7,208 bases of DNA. Origin: Tannerellaceae bacterium. Lineage in GTDB: Bacteria; Bacteroidota; Bacteroidia; Bacteroidales; Tannerellaceae. The stretch lies in the NCBI GenBank assembly GCA_031279915.1, contig JAITHO010000037.1, positions 1 to 7,208 of the forward strand. Direction: 5' to 3'. Positions 1 to 6,680 of the stretch are shown piece after piece. The position numbers and the translations under genes are program-made. The first letter of the stretch is position 1. Every line of letters begins with the position of its first letter. A model generated the notes under the pieces. The model was not told the origin of the DNA and made no database searches. It saw nothing but the letters and a program-made list of their open reading frames with translations.

Positions 1-126
1 GAGTTTTCAAGAACTTGAAAAGGCTAAATACTTTTTGATAGAGCTTTTCAAGAACTTGAAAGCTCTAAATACTTTGTGATGGAGCTTTTCAAGAACTTTA
101 TTGGCGTTATACTTTTTGAGGAGTTC
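1..126. repeat. Tandem 41-bp palindromic repeat array A (3 units)
   Basis: TTTTCAAGAACTT begins at 4, 45 and 86, an exact 41-bp spacing. Each unit starts with GAG (1, 41, 82); the first lacks one C. Unit 1 contains a perfect 8-bp hairpin (arms 4-11 and 14-21, loop AA). Unit 2 has arms 41-52 and 55-65, 11 bp with one bulged T. Unit 3 keeps the left arm but its right arm has decayed. Nine bases after each GAAA comes ACTTTTT (30-36) or ACTTTGT (71-77), with a further copy at 111-117. The array begins at the window edge and may be longer. Function is unknown; it could be a dispersed intergenic repeat or a protein-binding array. Confidence 0.85.
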
Positions 127-239
127 CGGATAATGGGGAGTGAAGGGCTTGGCGGGAGATTTTTTTAGGGAGAAAACGGAAATGTATTTGCCGGAATGCG
201 ACTGTCGACGGATTCAAACAGGGATGAAAAACTTTTTCA

Positions 240-247
240 TACATTTG
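240..247 (+). promoter_or_regulatory. Candidate Bacteroidota -7 promoter element
   Basis: TACATTTG at 240-247, followed by C, matches the Bacteroidota -7 consensus TAnnTTTG. No clear TTTG lies at the -33 position. The A/T-rich leader to the ATG at 289 is 41 nt, close to the spacing at the other two promoters in the window. It would transcribe the 35-codon ORF and possibly gyrA. Confidence 0.5.
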
Positions 248-288
248 CGCAGCTAAAATAAAATGAGTATTAATTTAAATATTTAATT

Positions 289-396
289 ATGGGATTACTT
301 GATGCTGTTAGAGAGTTGTTCGCTAAGTTATTGGCTGAAGAAATTGGGGCTGCAGGGGGCTGCGATGGTATTTTTTTAGGTTTGAAAAATGATTAA
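289..396 (+). CDS. Small 35-aa ORF upstream of gyrA, amphipathic helix
   Basis: I do not recognise this ORF. It starts at an ATG 41 nt behind a good -7 element, with an A/T-rich leader and no Shine-Dalgarno, as usual in this phylum. The stop is TAA at 394-396. Residues 1-20 (MGLLDAVRELFAKLLAEEIG) place hydrophobic residues at 3, 4, 7, 10, 11, 14, 15 and 19, which fits an amphipathic helix. A glycine-rich stretch with one Cys (AAGGCDG) and a short hydrophobic IFLGL follow. It has no signal peptide and is too short for a transmembrane helix plus domain. It lies 69 nt before gyrA on the same strand and no terminator is visible between them, so co-transcription is possible. It may be a small protein, a leader peptide or chance. 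Confidence 0.4.
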   Translation: MGLLDAVRELFAKLLAEEIGAAGGCDGIFLGLKND

Positions 397-439
397 CTTA
401 GTGCGCTTTTTTTGGCAAGTCGGCAAAAATAGTTCCCAT

Positions 440-447
440 TACTTTTT
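440..447 (+). promoter_or_regulatory. Weak possible gyrA-proximal -7 element
   Basis: TACTTTTT at 440-447 matches TAnnTTTG except for the last base. TTTG at 411-414 is 25 nt upstream, which is longer than usual. It would leave a leader of only about 12 nt before the gyrA ATG. It is an alternative to transcription from 240-247. Confidence 0.2.
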
Positions 448-465
448 AGAATTTTCAGATAATCA

Positions 466-3096
466 ATGATTGAACAAGACAGGATTATAAAGATCAATAT
501 AGAGGAGGAGATGAAGTCGGCCTACATTGATTACTCAATGTCGGTTATCGTTTCGCGAGCGCTTCCTGATGTTAGAGACGGCTTTAAGCCGGTTCATCGG
601 CGCATACTTTTCGGTATGAATGAGCTGGGCAGCACATCGGATAAGCCTTATAAGAAATCGGCCAGAATTGTTGGAGATGTGCTCGGTAAGTATCATCCTC
701 ACGGGGATACGGCGGTGTATTTCTCTATGGTTAGGATGGCGCAGGTTTGGTCGTTGCGCTATCCGCTTGTTGACGGGCAGGGTAATTTCGGGTCGGTTGA
801 CGGTGATATGCCGGCGGCGATGCGATACACTGAGGCGCGTCTAAGCAAGCTTGCGGAGGAGATGCTTCGCGATATCGACAAGGAAACGGTTGACTTTCAA
901 TTTAACTTCGACGATACGCTGCGCGAGCCGACTGTGCTCCCTACGCGCATTCCGAATCTTTTGATCAACGGCGCATCTGGTATAGCGGTTGGAATGGCGA
1001 CGAATATGCCTCCGCATAATATTGTTGAAACGCTCGACGGTTGCATTGCTTATATTGACAGCCGTGGAGAGATTGATGTGGAGGGATTGATGCACTTCGT
1101 TAAGGCGCCTGACTTTCCTACGGGTGCGACTATCTATGGCTATTCGGGCGTGAAGGAAGCGTTTGAAACCGGTCGCGGGAGGGTTATCCTGCGTGGCAAG
1201 GCGGAGATTGAGGTTGAGAACAACCACGATAAGATTATCATTACGGAGATACCTTATCTGGTGAATAAAGCGGAGCTGATTAAGTATATATCGGAGCTGG
1301 TGAATGATAAGCGCCTGGAGGGTGTGTCTTACGTGAACGATGAATCCGACCGCCAGGGCATGCGGATAGTTGTTGACGTTAAGCGGGATGCTAATCCTAA
1401 CGTTGTACTCAATAAGCTGTATAAGCTGACGGCTCTGCAATCGTCGTTTAGCGTGAATAACATTGCGCTGGTCAATGGTCGCCCGCGGCAGCTTAATCTT
1501 AAGGACTTGATAAAGGCTTTTGTTGACCATCGGAAGGAAGTGGTAACTCGCCGCACGCGATACGAGCTCCGGAAGGCCGAAGAGCGGGCGCATATACTGG
1601 AAGGTCTCATCATTGCATCCGATCATATAGACGAGGTGATTGCCATCATTCGCGCATCGAAGAGCCCTCAGGAGGCGATAGCCAACCTCATCGACCGCTT
1701 CTCGCTCAGCGAGATTCAGGCGCGGGCAATAGTAGAGATGCGCTTGCGTCAGCTCACCGGTTTGGAGCAAGACAAGCTCCGCTCGGAGTACGACGAGATC
1801 ACGAAGTTCATTGCCCAGCTGAAGGAAATCCTCGACAATCCTGATCTGCTCATGAAGGTCATCAAGGACGAGCTTATCGAGATTAAGGAGAAGTACGGCG
1901 ACCAGCGGCGAACCGAAATCGTGTATGCATCCGAAGAGCTCAATCCGGAGGACTTTTATGCCGACGACGAAATGATCATCACCATCTCGCATAAAGGCTA
2001 CATCAAGCGCACGCCCTTGAGCGACTTCCATGCGCAAGCCCGCGGCGGCGTTGGAGCCAAAGGATCGGAAACCCGCGAGGAGGACTTCGTGGAATATATC
2101 TACCCCGCATCCATGCATGCAACCCTCCTTATCTTCACCGCCAAAGGCAAATGCTACTGGCTGAAGGTTTACGAAATCCCCGAAGGAGCCAAGAACGCTA
2201 AGGGACGCGCCATACAGAATCTACTCAACATTGAGCCCGACGATAAGGTCAATGCCTTCATCCGAGTGAAGCAGCTCCGATCTGATGTAGACTTCCTCAA
2301 ATCGCACTACCTCCTCTTCTGCACCCGACAAGGATTCATCAAGAAAACCCTGCTGGAATCCTACTCCCGTCCGCGGCAAAACGGCGTCAATGCGATTACC
2401 CTCCGCGAAGATGACGGACTAATAGACGTTCGGCTCACCAACGGCAACAACGAAGTAATCATCGCCAACCGCAACGGGCGAGCCATCCGATTCCATGAAA
2501 GCGCCGTGCGAGTAATGGGCCGAACAGCCTCCGGCGTCAGAGGCATGACGCTCGACGAAGACACCGCCGACGAAGTCGTAGGAATGGTTTGCATAAAGAA
2601 TAAAGACGAGGAAACCATACTCGTAGTATCCGAAAGAGGATACGGCAAGCGATCGCATATAGATGACTATCGCATGACCAACCGCGGCGGCAAAGGCGTC
2701 AAGACTATTAACATCACCGACAAAACAGGCAAGCTCGTTGCCATCAAGAACGTAATCGAAGGCAACGACATCATGATCATCAACAAATCAGGAATAACAA
2801 TCCGCATGAGCGTGCTCAACATAAGCCTGATCGGACGAGCAGCCCAGGGCGTTCGGCTAATCAACCTCGAAAAGCGACACGACGAAATAGCATCCGTATG
2901 CAAAGTCCTCTCCGAAGCCGACGAAAAAAATGCCGAAGAGAAAGCCCAATCCGAAGCGCTAAACAGAAGCATCAACGCCGACCGCAAAGAAATAGAAGAA
3001 ACCTTCTACCGACCAATTGATGACATCGACGACGTCGAAGAGGATACCGACGACGACGTTGACATCGACTTTCCGGACGAAGAAGACCAAGAATAA
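466..3096 (+). CDS. gyrA: DNA gyrase subunit A
   Basis: This is the breakage-reunion subunit of DNA gyrase (A2B2 with GyrB), which introduces negative supercoils in the cytoplasm using ATP. It has 876 aa, a normal length. The N-terminal region has [17 protein letters not shown] (30-46), HPHGDTAVY (77-85) and the catalytic Arg120-Tyr121 in [10 protein letters not shown]. The breakage domain runs to about residue 500 and includes a coiled coil near 345-470. A six-bladed beta-pinwheel C-terminal domain follows to about 815, with the GyrA box as TNRGGKG (738-744) where the classical form is QRRGGKG. That box argues for GyrA rather than ParC. The last 28 residues are strongly acidic, as in other GyrA tails. 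In the quinolone region, positions equal to E. coli Ser83 and Asp87 are Thr82 and Phe86. Synonymous codon choice drifts from G/T-ending to A/C-ending along the gene. The stop is a doubled TAATAA. Confidence 0.98.
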   Translation: MIEQDRIIKINIEEEMKSAYIDYSMSVIVSRALPDVRDGFKPVHRRILFGMNELGSTSDKPYKKSARIVGDVLGKYHPHGDTAVYFSMVRMAQVWSLRYPLVDGQGNFGSVDGDMPAAMRYTEARLSKLAEEMLRDIDKETVDFQFNFDDTLREPTVLPTRIPNLLINGASGIAVGMATNMPPHNIVETLDGCIAYIDSRGEIDVEGLMHFVKAPDFPTGATIYGYSGVKEAFETGRGRVILRGKAEIEVENNHDKIIITEIPYLVNKAELIKYISELVNDKRLEGVSYVNDESDRQGMRIVVDVKRDANPNVVLNKLYKLTALQSSFSVNNIALVNGRPRQLNLKDLIKAFVDHRKEVVTRRTRYELRKAEERAHILEGLIIASDHIDEVIAIIRASKSPQEAIANLIDRFSLSEIQARAIVEMRLRQLTGLEQDKLRSEYDEITKFIAQLKEILDNPDLLMKVIKDELIEIKEKYGDQRRTEIVYASEELNPEDFYADDEMIITISHKGYIKRTPLSDFHAQARGGVGAKGSETREEDFVEYIYPASMHATLLIFTAKGKCYWLKVYEIPEGAKNAKGRAIQNLLNIEPDDKVNAFIRVKQLRSDVDFLKSHYLLFCTRQGFIKKTLLESYSRPRQNGVNAITLREDDGLIDVRLTNGNNEVIIANRNGRAIRFHESAVRVMGRTASGVRGMTLDEDTADEVVGMVCIKNKDEETILVVSERGYGKRSHIDDYRMTNRGGKGVKTINITDKTGKLVAIKNVIEGNDIMIINKSGITIRMSVLNISLIGRAAQGVRLINLEKRHDEIASVCKVLSEADEKNAEEKAQSEALNRSINADRKEIEETFYRPIDDIDDVEEDTDDDVDIDFPDEEDQE

Positions 3097-3136
3097 TAAC
3101 TCAAAACAAAGTATTAATATCAAAAAATCATTTACA

Positions 3137-4351
3137 ATGAAACGACTACTGTTTATTATCGTATTATGCACCGCCGTAACGGCCGCCTTCGCACAGAAAA
3201 AAGCAGTCAGCGAAGCACGAAGCATAGCAAAAAACACCAATGCCAACTTCAATGAAGCCCGCGAACTCATCAAAGGAGCATTGGCCAACGCAGAAACAAA
3301 GGACAACCCCGAGTCATGGTACGTAGCAGGATACATCGAAGACCAACAATTCAGCGCCGAACGCATGAAGCAACTCCTGGGCCAGCAGCCCAACGAAGCA
3401 GTAATGTATAGCGCACTGCTCAACGTATTGCAATTCTTCGAAAAATCTTATGAACTCGACCAGATCCCAGATGCCAAAGGAAAAGTCAAACCCAAGCACA
3501 CCAAAGACATCAAAGGAATACTCGGAGCTGACCACATCTACTTCATCAACGCCGGAGCATACTATTTCAACGAAAGGAACTATCAAAAGGCCTACGAAAG
3601 CTTCGACCAATACGTGCAAATCTCCAACCATCCAATGTTCGCCGGCGAAAAAGTGGCGGCCAGAGACTCCAACTTCATGCTCGCCCAATACTACGCTGCA
3701 GTGGCCGCCGCACAGCTTGATAATCACGAACTCGCCATCGCCGCCCTCAAACGCGCCTCAGGTACCGACTATAATACCAACGAAGTCTACCAATACCTCT
3801 TCAGCGAATATCAAACCCTGCAAGACACCGTCAACATGGAGAAAACCCTCGAAGAAGGCCTAGCTAAACTCCCCAACGAGCAATTCTTCCTCCTCAACCT
3901 CATCAACATTTATTTATATACCAATCGGGGCGAACAAGCAATCGTCTTCCTGAACAAAGCCATCGCCCAAACCCCCGAAAACGCCAATCTGTACAACGTG
4001 CTCGGCATAGTGTACGAGCAAAACAAAGATGAGGAGAACGCAATGGCCAACTTCTCAAAGGCGATCTCGCTCGAACCCGACAATGCCGACATACAAGGCA
4101 ACATGGGCCGCATCTATTTCAACCGCGCCTTTAACAAACAGAACGAAGCAAACGCCATCAGCGACAACAAGCTCTACCAGGAAGAAGTTCAGAAAGCAAA
4201 AGAACTATTCCGCCAGGCCCTGCCTTTCTTCGAAAAAGCCCACCAGCTCAAGTCCGAAGAAAGAGAATACATGGTTGCCCTGCGCGGGATATATTACAAT
4301 CTCAATATGAGCGACGAACTCAGCGCAATCGAAGCTAAAATGGGACTTTGA
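3137..4351 (+). CDS. Secreted tetratricopeptide-repeat protein
   Basis: A 404-aa protein. The start chosen is ATG 3137; an in-frame ATG at 3017 lies inside gyrA and would only add a lysine/asparagine/threonine-rich junk leader. From 3137 there is a classical signal peptide: MKR, a hydrophobic core, and cleavage after AFA (residue 19) before QKK. Cys11 lacks a proper lipobox, so it is probably periplasmic and not a lipoprotein. TPR-like helix pairs are visible at about 134-165, 178-210, 214-247, 249-282 and 284-317 (NLYNVLGIVYEQ with FSKAISLEPDNA is the clearest). A longer, interrupted pair lies at 318-372. TPRs are protein-binding scaffolds; the partner is unknown. It lies 40 nt behind gyrA with no terminator between and is closed by the terminator at 4388, so it is probably co-transcribed. 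From memory, a TPR gene behind gyrA is common in Bacteroidales, but no functional link to gyrase is implied. Confidence 0.9.
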   Translation: MKRLLFIIVLCTAVTAAFAQKKAVSEARSIAKNTNANFNEARELIKGALANAETKDNPESWYVAGYIEDQQFSAERMKQLLGQQPNEAVMYSALLNVLQFFEKSYELDQIPDAKGKVKPKHTKDIKGILGADHIYFINAGAYYFNERNYQKAYESFDQYVQISNHPMFAGEKVAARDSNFMLAQYYAAVAAAQLDNHELAIAALKRASGTDYNTNEVYQYLFSEYQTLQDTVNMEKTLEEGLAKLPNEQFFLLNLINIYLYTNRGEQAIVFLNKAIAQTPENANLYNVLGIVYEQNKDEENAMANFSKAISLEPDNADIQGNMGRIYFNRAFNKQNEANAISDNKLYQEEVQKAKELFRQALPFFEKAHQLKSEEREYMVALRGIYYNLNMSDELSAIEAKMGL

Positions 4352-4387
4352 TTCTGCAGTAATAGTTTCTTAGACATAAGACCGCAA

Positions 4388-4437
4388 GACAGTTTGGGAT
4401 TAGCCAACCGACAGGCTATCCCAAACTGTCTTTTTTT
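4388..4437 (+). terminator. Strong intrinsic terminator after the gyrA-TPR unit
   Basis: Left arm 4388-4405 (GACAGTTTGGGAT, T, AGCC) pairs with 4414-4430: 17 bp with a single bulged T and an 8-nt loop. Seven T follow at 4431-4437. It lies 36 nt after the TPR stop codon. Confidence 0.95.
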
Positions 4438-4574
4438 GGAGAAACGTATGCTCGAACCCTTTTACCGCCGCCAATTATAAGCCTTAAAAGAGGCCGAGAA
4501 TATTTGCGGGAAGCGCTCTCAAGGATCCAAAAGCAGGAGGGAAAAACCGTAAGGCCAAATAATTCATTAAATAC
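4438..4574. other. Intergenic stretch with no recognised feature
   Basis: This lies between the terminator and the next promoter. I find no ORF with coding character, no RNA gene and no repeat. GAATATTTG near 4498-4506 resembles a -7 element but lacks the initial T. Confidence 0.6.
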
Positions 4575-4604
4575 TTTGCAGTCTTAAAAATTGAAGTATA
4601 TTTG
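4575..4604 (+). promoter_or_regulatory. Bacteroidota promoter of the membrane-protein operon
   Basis: TTTG (-33) at 4575-4578 and TATATTTG (-7) at 4597-4604 are separated by 18 nt, matching the TTTG / TAnnTTTG architecture. The A/T-rich leader to ATG 4641 is 36 nt and has no Shine-Dalgarno. Confidence 0.8.
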
Positions 4605-4640
4605 CCCACAAGTATTAATTATTAAATCAATTTCATTGTT

Positions 4641-5366
4641 ATGAAGACCAATTTTTCCCTCTCACTTATTTTAAGCCAAGCGTGGAATGCGCTTAAAGCT
4701 AATTTTTGGATTCTCATGGGCATTCTTATTGCATACGGAATCCTCAGTTTTATAATCAGTTTGATACAGCTAAATGGCGGCATCCTGAATTTTGTAGCGT
4801 CGTTATTGTCGCTTTTTCTTGGCGTAGTTTTTATGCTTGGTTACACTCGGATGTGCCTCGACGCTGTTGAAGGTAAAGAGCCGCAATTATCGTCGTTTCA
4901 GGAGCAAATGCCCAAATTCTGGAAGGCTCTCGGCCTGATGATAATTATTGGAGCTGCAGTTGTTATATGGATTTTTTTAATAGCGTTTATCATTGTGCTG
5001 ATTGTTGGAGCAACATCCGGTGGCAGCGACTTCATGAGCGCTTTGGCAAGCTTTGGTACCGTTGGGATCCTCTTGTTTCTAATTTTGATGATTCCGCTCC
5101 TTTACGTTGCCCTTCGGCTCCAATTTGCAACGATTTTTCTCGTTGATACGGATTGTGGGATAACTGAGGCTTTGCGCAGGAGCTGGGAAGTGACCGCCCC
5201 CTATGTTGTGCCGCTGATTTTGCTTTGGTTAGTGATGGTTGGGCTTTGCATAGCCGGCGTGATAGCTCTTATTGTAGGTTTCATTGTTGCGGCTCTGCTT
5301 ACGGGTTTGATGCAGATCGTGGCTTATAAACAGCTTACGGGCGGCGCTATAAGTTCCGAAGTTTAA
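4641..5366 (+). CDS. Six-helix integral membrane protein, function unknown
   Basis: A 241-aa inner-membrane protein. Hydrophobic segments lie at about 22-43, 46-68, 97-123, 139-160, 186-207 and 203-226; the last two may be close together or kinked. Two features recall a broad family of uncharacterised membrane proteins (DUF975/YciC-like, and the membrane part of some glycerophosphodiesterases). The first is the amphipathic N-terminal AWNALKANFW ahead of helix 1. The second is the motif GITEALRRSWEVT (173-185) ahead of the last helices, resembling the EAL-x-x-SW entry into the final hairpin of that family. This assignment is from memory of the fold pattern and is not proven; no catalytic residues are visible. 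The start is fixed by the promoter and the 36-nt leader. The next gene begins 56 nt downstream with no terminator, so the two are probably one operon. Codons favour G/T endings, unlike the TPR gene before it. Confidence 0.85.
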   Translation: MKTNFSLSLILSQAWNALKANFWILMGILIAYGILSFIISLIQLNGGILNFVASLLSLFLGVVFMLGYTRMCLDAVEGKEPQLSSFQEQMPKFWKALGLMIIIGAAVVIWIFLIAFIIVLIVGATSGGSDFMSALASFGTVGILLFLILMIPLLYVALRLQFATIFLVDTDCGITEALRRSWEVTAPYVVPLILLWLVMVGLCIAGVIALIVGFIVAALLTGLMQIVAYKQLTGGAISSEV

Positions 5367-5422
5367 GAGTAATTTTTTCCGGATTTCCCGACCTCATTTC
5401 TCAAATTCAAGTTAATTCAGCT

Positions 5423-5836
5423 ATGATATACGGTATAATGCTTATTTTCCTTGGCCTCCTAGCCGTTCCCAGTATAATATTGTCGCGCAAGCCCGAAGCC
5501 AAAGAATGGTACGAAAAGATTGCTCCGTGGCAGGCTTGGATAGGGCTCGCCTTTGCAGTGATAGGCATTTTTGGACTGCTCGATGCGATTTTGGGCATTG
5601 GGCGCCATCATCATTCCGGAATGTACTGGCTGACGACCCTTGCCGGCTCTGTGCTCCAGATCGGCTTGGGTTTTGTGCTTGGCTATCCAGTGATCAGCAA
5701 TTTCCTCTCGCGCAGCGCCGATGCCTCTGAGAAAGCAAAAGCGCTTCTGAACCGATTACTTCCGCTTCAGGGCACGCTCGGAGCAATTGCGATTGGCGTT
5801 GGTCTTTGGCGAGTGATAATGGCTATTTTTTATTAG
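5423..5836 (+). CDS. Small four-helix membrane protein, function unknown
   Basis: A 137-aa hydrophobic protein with likely helices at about 3-20, 36-58, 68-92 and 113-135. Short charged loops lie between them (SRKPEAKEWYEK 21-32; SRSADASEKAKALLNR 96-111). The loop after helix 2 contains GRHHHSG (60-66), a histidine cluster that could bind metal or simply be a loop. PWQAWIGLAFAVIGIFGLLDAI and LQGTLGAIAIGVGLW look like two related halves, each with Q then G before a glycine-rich helix. This suggests an old internal duplication of a two-helix unit. I do not recognise a named family. The start ATG follows an A/T-rich gap of 56 nt after the upstream membrane gene; a shared transcript is likely. 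The stop is TAG 5834-5836, followed by a row of hairpins and a terminator. Confidence 0.8.
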   Translation: MIYGIMLIFLGLLAVPSIILSRKPEAKEWYEKIAPWQAWIGLAFAVIGIFGLLDAILGIGRHHHSGMYWLTTLAGSVLQIGLGFVLGYPVISNFLSRSADASEKAKALLNRLLPLQGTLGAIAIGVGLWRVIMAIFY

Positions 5837-5849
5837 TCGTCCAACAGCT

Positions 5850-6000
5850 AATGATGCTTCTTCTGCGTCGCAATCATTGAAAAACGAATTCGCATTACTG
5901 TTTAGAGAGTCTGAGCCGACAATTTCTCAGGTTATGAGCCTTTAGATTCCTCTATTGGCTTTGCATGTCGAATCCTGCTACAATTTCGGCTCGACTCTTT
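5850..6000 (+). ncRNA. Structured 3' UTR or candidate small RNA
   Basis: Two hairpins precede the strong terminator. The first pairs AATGATGC (5850-5857) with GC-a-ATCATT (5870-5878). The second is a long-range stem, 5906-5919 with 5986-5998, 13 bp with one bulged T, ending in T5 (5998-6002). Inside it, AGCC..TAGA (5937-5946) pairs with TCTA..GGCT (5951-5960) around a symmetric TT/TT internal loop. No clear promoter was found just upstream, so a processed 3' UTR is more likely than an independent RNA gene. Confidence 0.35.
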
Positions 6001-6007
6001 TTAAGAT

Positions 6008-6050
6008 AAGTTCGCTGAGAAGCTTTGATGCTTTCGGCGAACTTTTTTTT
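6008..6050 (+). terminator. Strong intrinsic terminator of the membrane-protein operon
   Basis: AAGTTCGC (6008-6015) pairs with GCGAACTT (6037-6044). The stem is extended inward by G-U and Watson-Crick pairs to a TTTGAT loop (6024-6029). Eight T follow (6043-6050). Confidence 0.92.
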
Positions 6051-6085
6051 GGACGGTTAATAACTAACATGAGTTCGACAAGGTT

Positions 6086-6288
6086 CTATAAATAGCTTAT
6101 AACAAGCGCTGATTTGTCCGTATGGGCATCCATGTCAATAGAAATATGCCATCCAAGTCCAACAACTTCTCCGTAGGGGATGCAATGCATATCATGCATA
6201 TAAATAATCCCGGATTTGTCATTAGGCTCAGCGCCGAGCCAAAAGCCAACTCATGATTTTGGCAGACTCCACCTACAGCGCCATTTTC
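6086..6288 (-). pseudogene. Possible decayed coding remnant
   Basis: On the minus strand an open stretch from 6250 to a TAG at 6086-6088 encodes 54 residues with protein-like character, including GAEPNDKSG, IPYGEVVGLGWHISI and DMDAHTDKSALV. It has no start until an internal ATG at 6199 (37 aa). A second minus frame entering from 6288 reads VCQNHELAFGS and overlaps it. A single frameshift near 6230-6240 would join QNHELAFG to PNDKSG. The plus-strand copy at 6634-6714 reads HKNHDVLSGDPNDKSGF in one frame, so the joined reading has a parallel. I cannot name the family. The alternative is that these are non-coding inverted-repeat arms that happen to be open. Confidence 0.3.
6203..6230 (+). repeat. 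Left 28-bp inverted repeat
   Basis: The core CCCGGATTTGTCATT is at 6209-6223. It pairs with 6681-6708 with mismatches at two positions only. Just inside, GGCTC (6225-6229) and GAGCC (6236-6240) form a small hairpin. Confidence 0.85.
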
Positions 6289-6328
6289 TTAGCTTCATTT
6301 ATAAACCCAAAATGTCCGATAGCCGGTT

Positions 6329-6533
6329 TTTCCACCCGGTGGAAAGCTTGCCGCACTTTTTCCGGACAGTTTCCACTCGGTGGAAGGCTTGCCGCACTTT
6401 TCCCGGAAGGTTTCCACCCGGTGGAAAGCTTGCCGCACTTTTTCCGGAAGGTTTCCACTCGGTGGAAAGCTTGCCGCACTTTTTCCGGAAGGTTTCCACC
6501 CGGTGGAAAGCTTGCCGAACTTCTACCGAAAGG
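6329..6533. repeat. Tandem 41-bp palindromic repeat array B (5 units)
   Basis: TTTCCAC starts at 6329, 6370, 6411, 6452 and 6493, an exact 41-bp period. Each unit has a hairpin TTTCCAC / CYG loop / GTGGAAA, then GCTTGCCGC, then ACTTTTT, then the self-complementary TTCCGGAA. The loop base Y alternates C, T, C, T, C. Units 3 and 4 differ only at that base. The last unit decays after GCTTGCCG (GAACTTCTACCGAAAGG). No stop codon occurs in any frame of the unit on the plus strand, which explains long overlapping ORFs here; they are not genes. It is not CRISPR because there are no unique spacers. Confidence 0.97.
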
Positions 6534-6546
6534 GGTTGCTCATAAG

Positions 6547-6561
6547 CCCGGATTTGTCATT
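6547..6561 (+). repeat. Internal third copy of the inverted-repeat core
   Basis: CCCGGATTTGTCATT is identical to 6209-6223 and to the inverse of 6688-6702. It lies 14 bp after array B. With 6688-6702 it forms an inner inverted pair spanning 156 bp. Confidence 0.85.
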
Positions 6562-6590
6562 GGCGCCTGCTGTATTTGTGCTTGGTATGG

Positions 6591-6625
6591 GGCAGCACCC
6601 TGCCTGATGCGGCTAATGCTCCGCA
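6591..6625. repeat. Pair of small perfect hairpins inside the element
   Basis: GGCAG CACC CTGCC (6591-6604) is followed by TGCGG (6608-6612) pairing with CCGCA (6621-6625). Both stems are 5 bp. No T run follows, so they are not a terminator. Confidence 0.6.
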
Positions 6626-6680
6626 GATTATAGATTTCACAAATTGCGGAGCTCCATAAAAATCATGATGTGCTCAGTGG

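Noticed and set aside
124..170. A degenerate fourth array-A unit with array-B words (TTCCGGA at 124-130, GCTTGGCGG at 147-155)
   Set aside because: The words are short and out of phase with the 41-bp period, so they may be chance.
1..288. Replication origin in the A/T-rich, repeat-containing region before gyrA
   Set aside because: No DnaA-box clusters were recognised and no dnaA or other origin genes are present.
841..2118. 425-codon open frame antisense to gyrA
   Set aside because: It lies wholly within gyrA, has no family resemblance, and arises from the codon choice of the sense gene.
3017..3136. Earlier in-frame start for the TPR protein
   Set aside because: It would overlap the gyrA end and place a charged leader before a perfect signal peptide that begins at 3137.
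3137..3193. Lipoprotein signal in the TPR protein (Cys11)
   Set aside because: The residue before Cys11 is Leu rather than Gly, Ala or Ser, and a better signal peptidase I site follows at AFA-Q.
5913..5993. tRNA-like fold: GAGCCGA and TCGGCTC look like a 7-bp acceptor stem with TCGAATCC inside
   Set aside because: The stem continues outward by six more pairs, no T-arm of five pairs forms at the right distance, and there is no acceptable anticodon arm. It is better read as a long hairpin.
6329..6533. CRISPR array
   Set aside because: Units are contiguous and nearly identical over the full 41 bp, with no unique spacers, leader or cas genes.
6216..6633. Overlapping open frames on both strands across array B
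   Set aside because: The 41-bp unit has no plus-strand stops and is not a multiple of three, so several frames stay open. The peptides are repeats of the same DNA unit with no promoter or conserved start.
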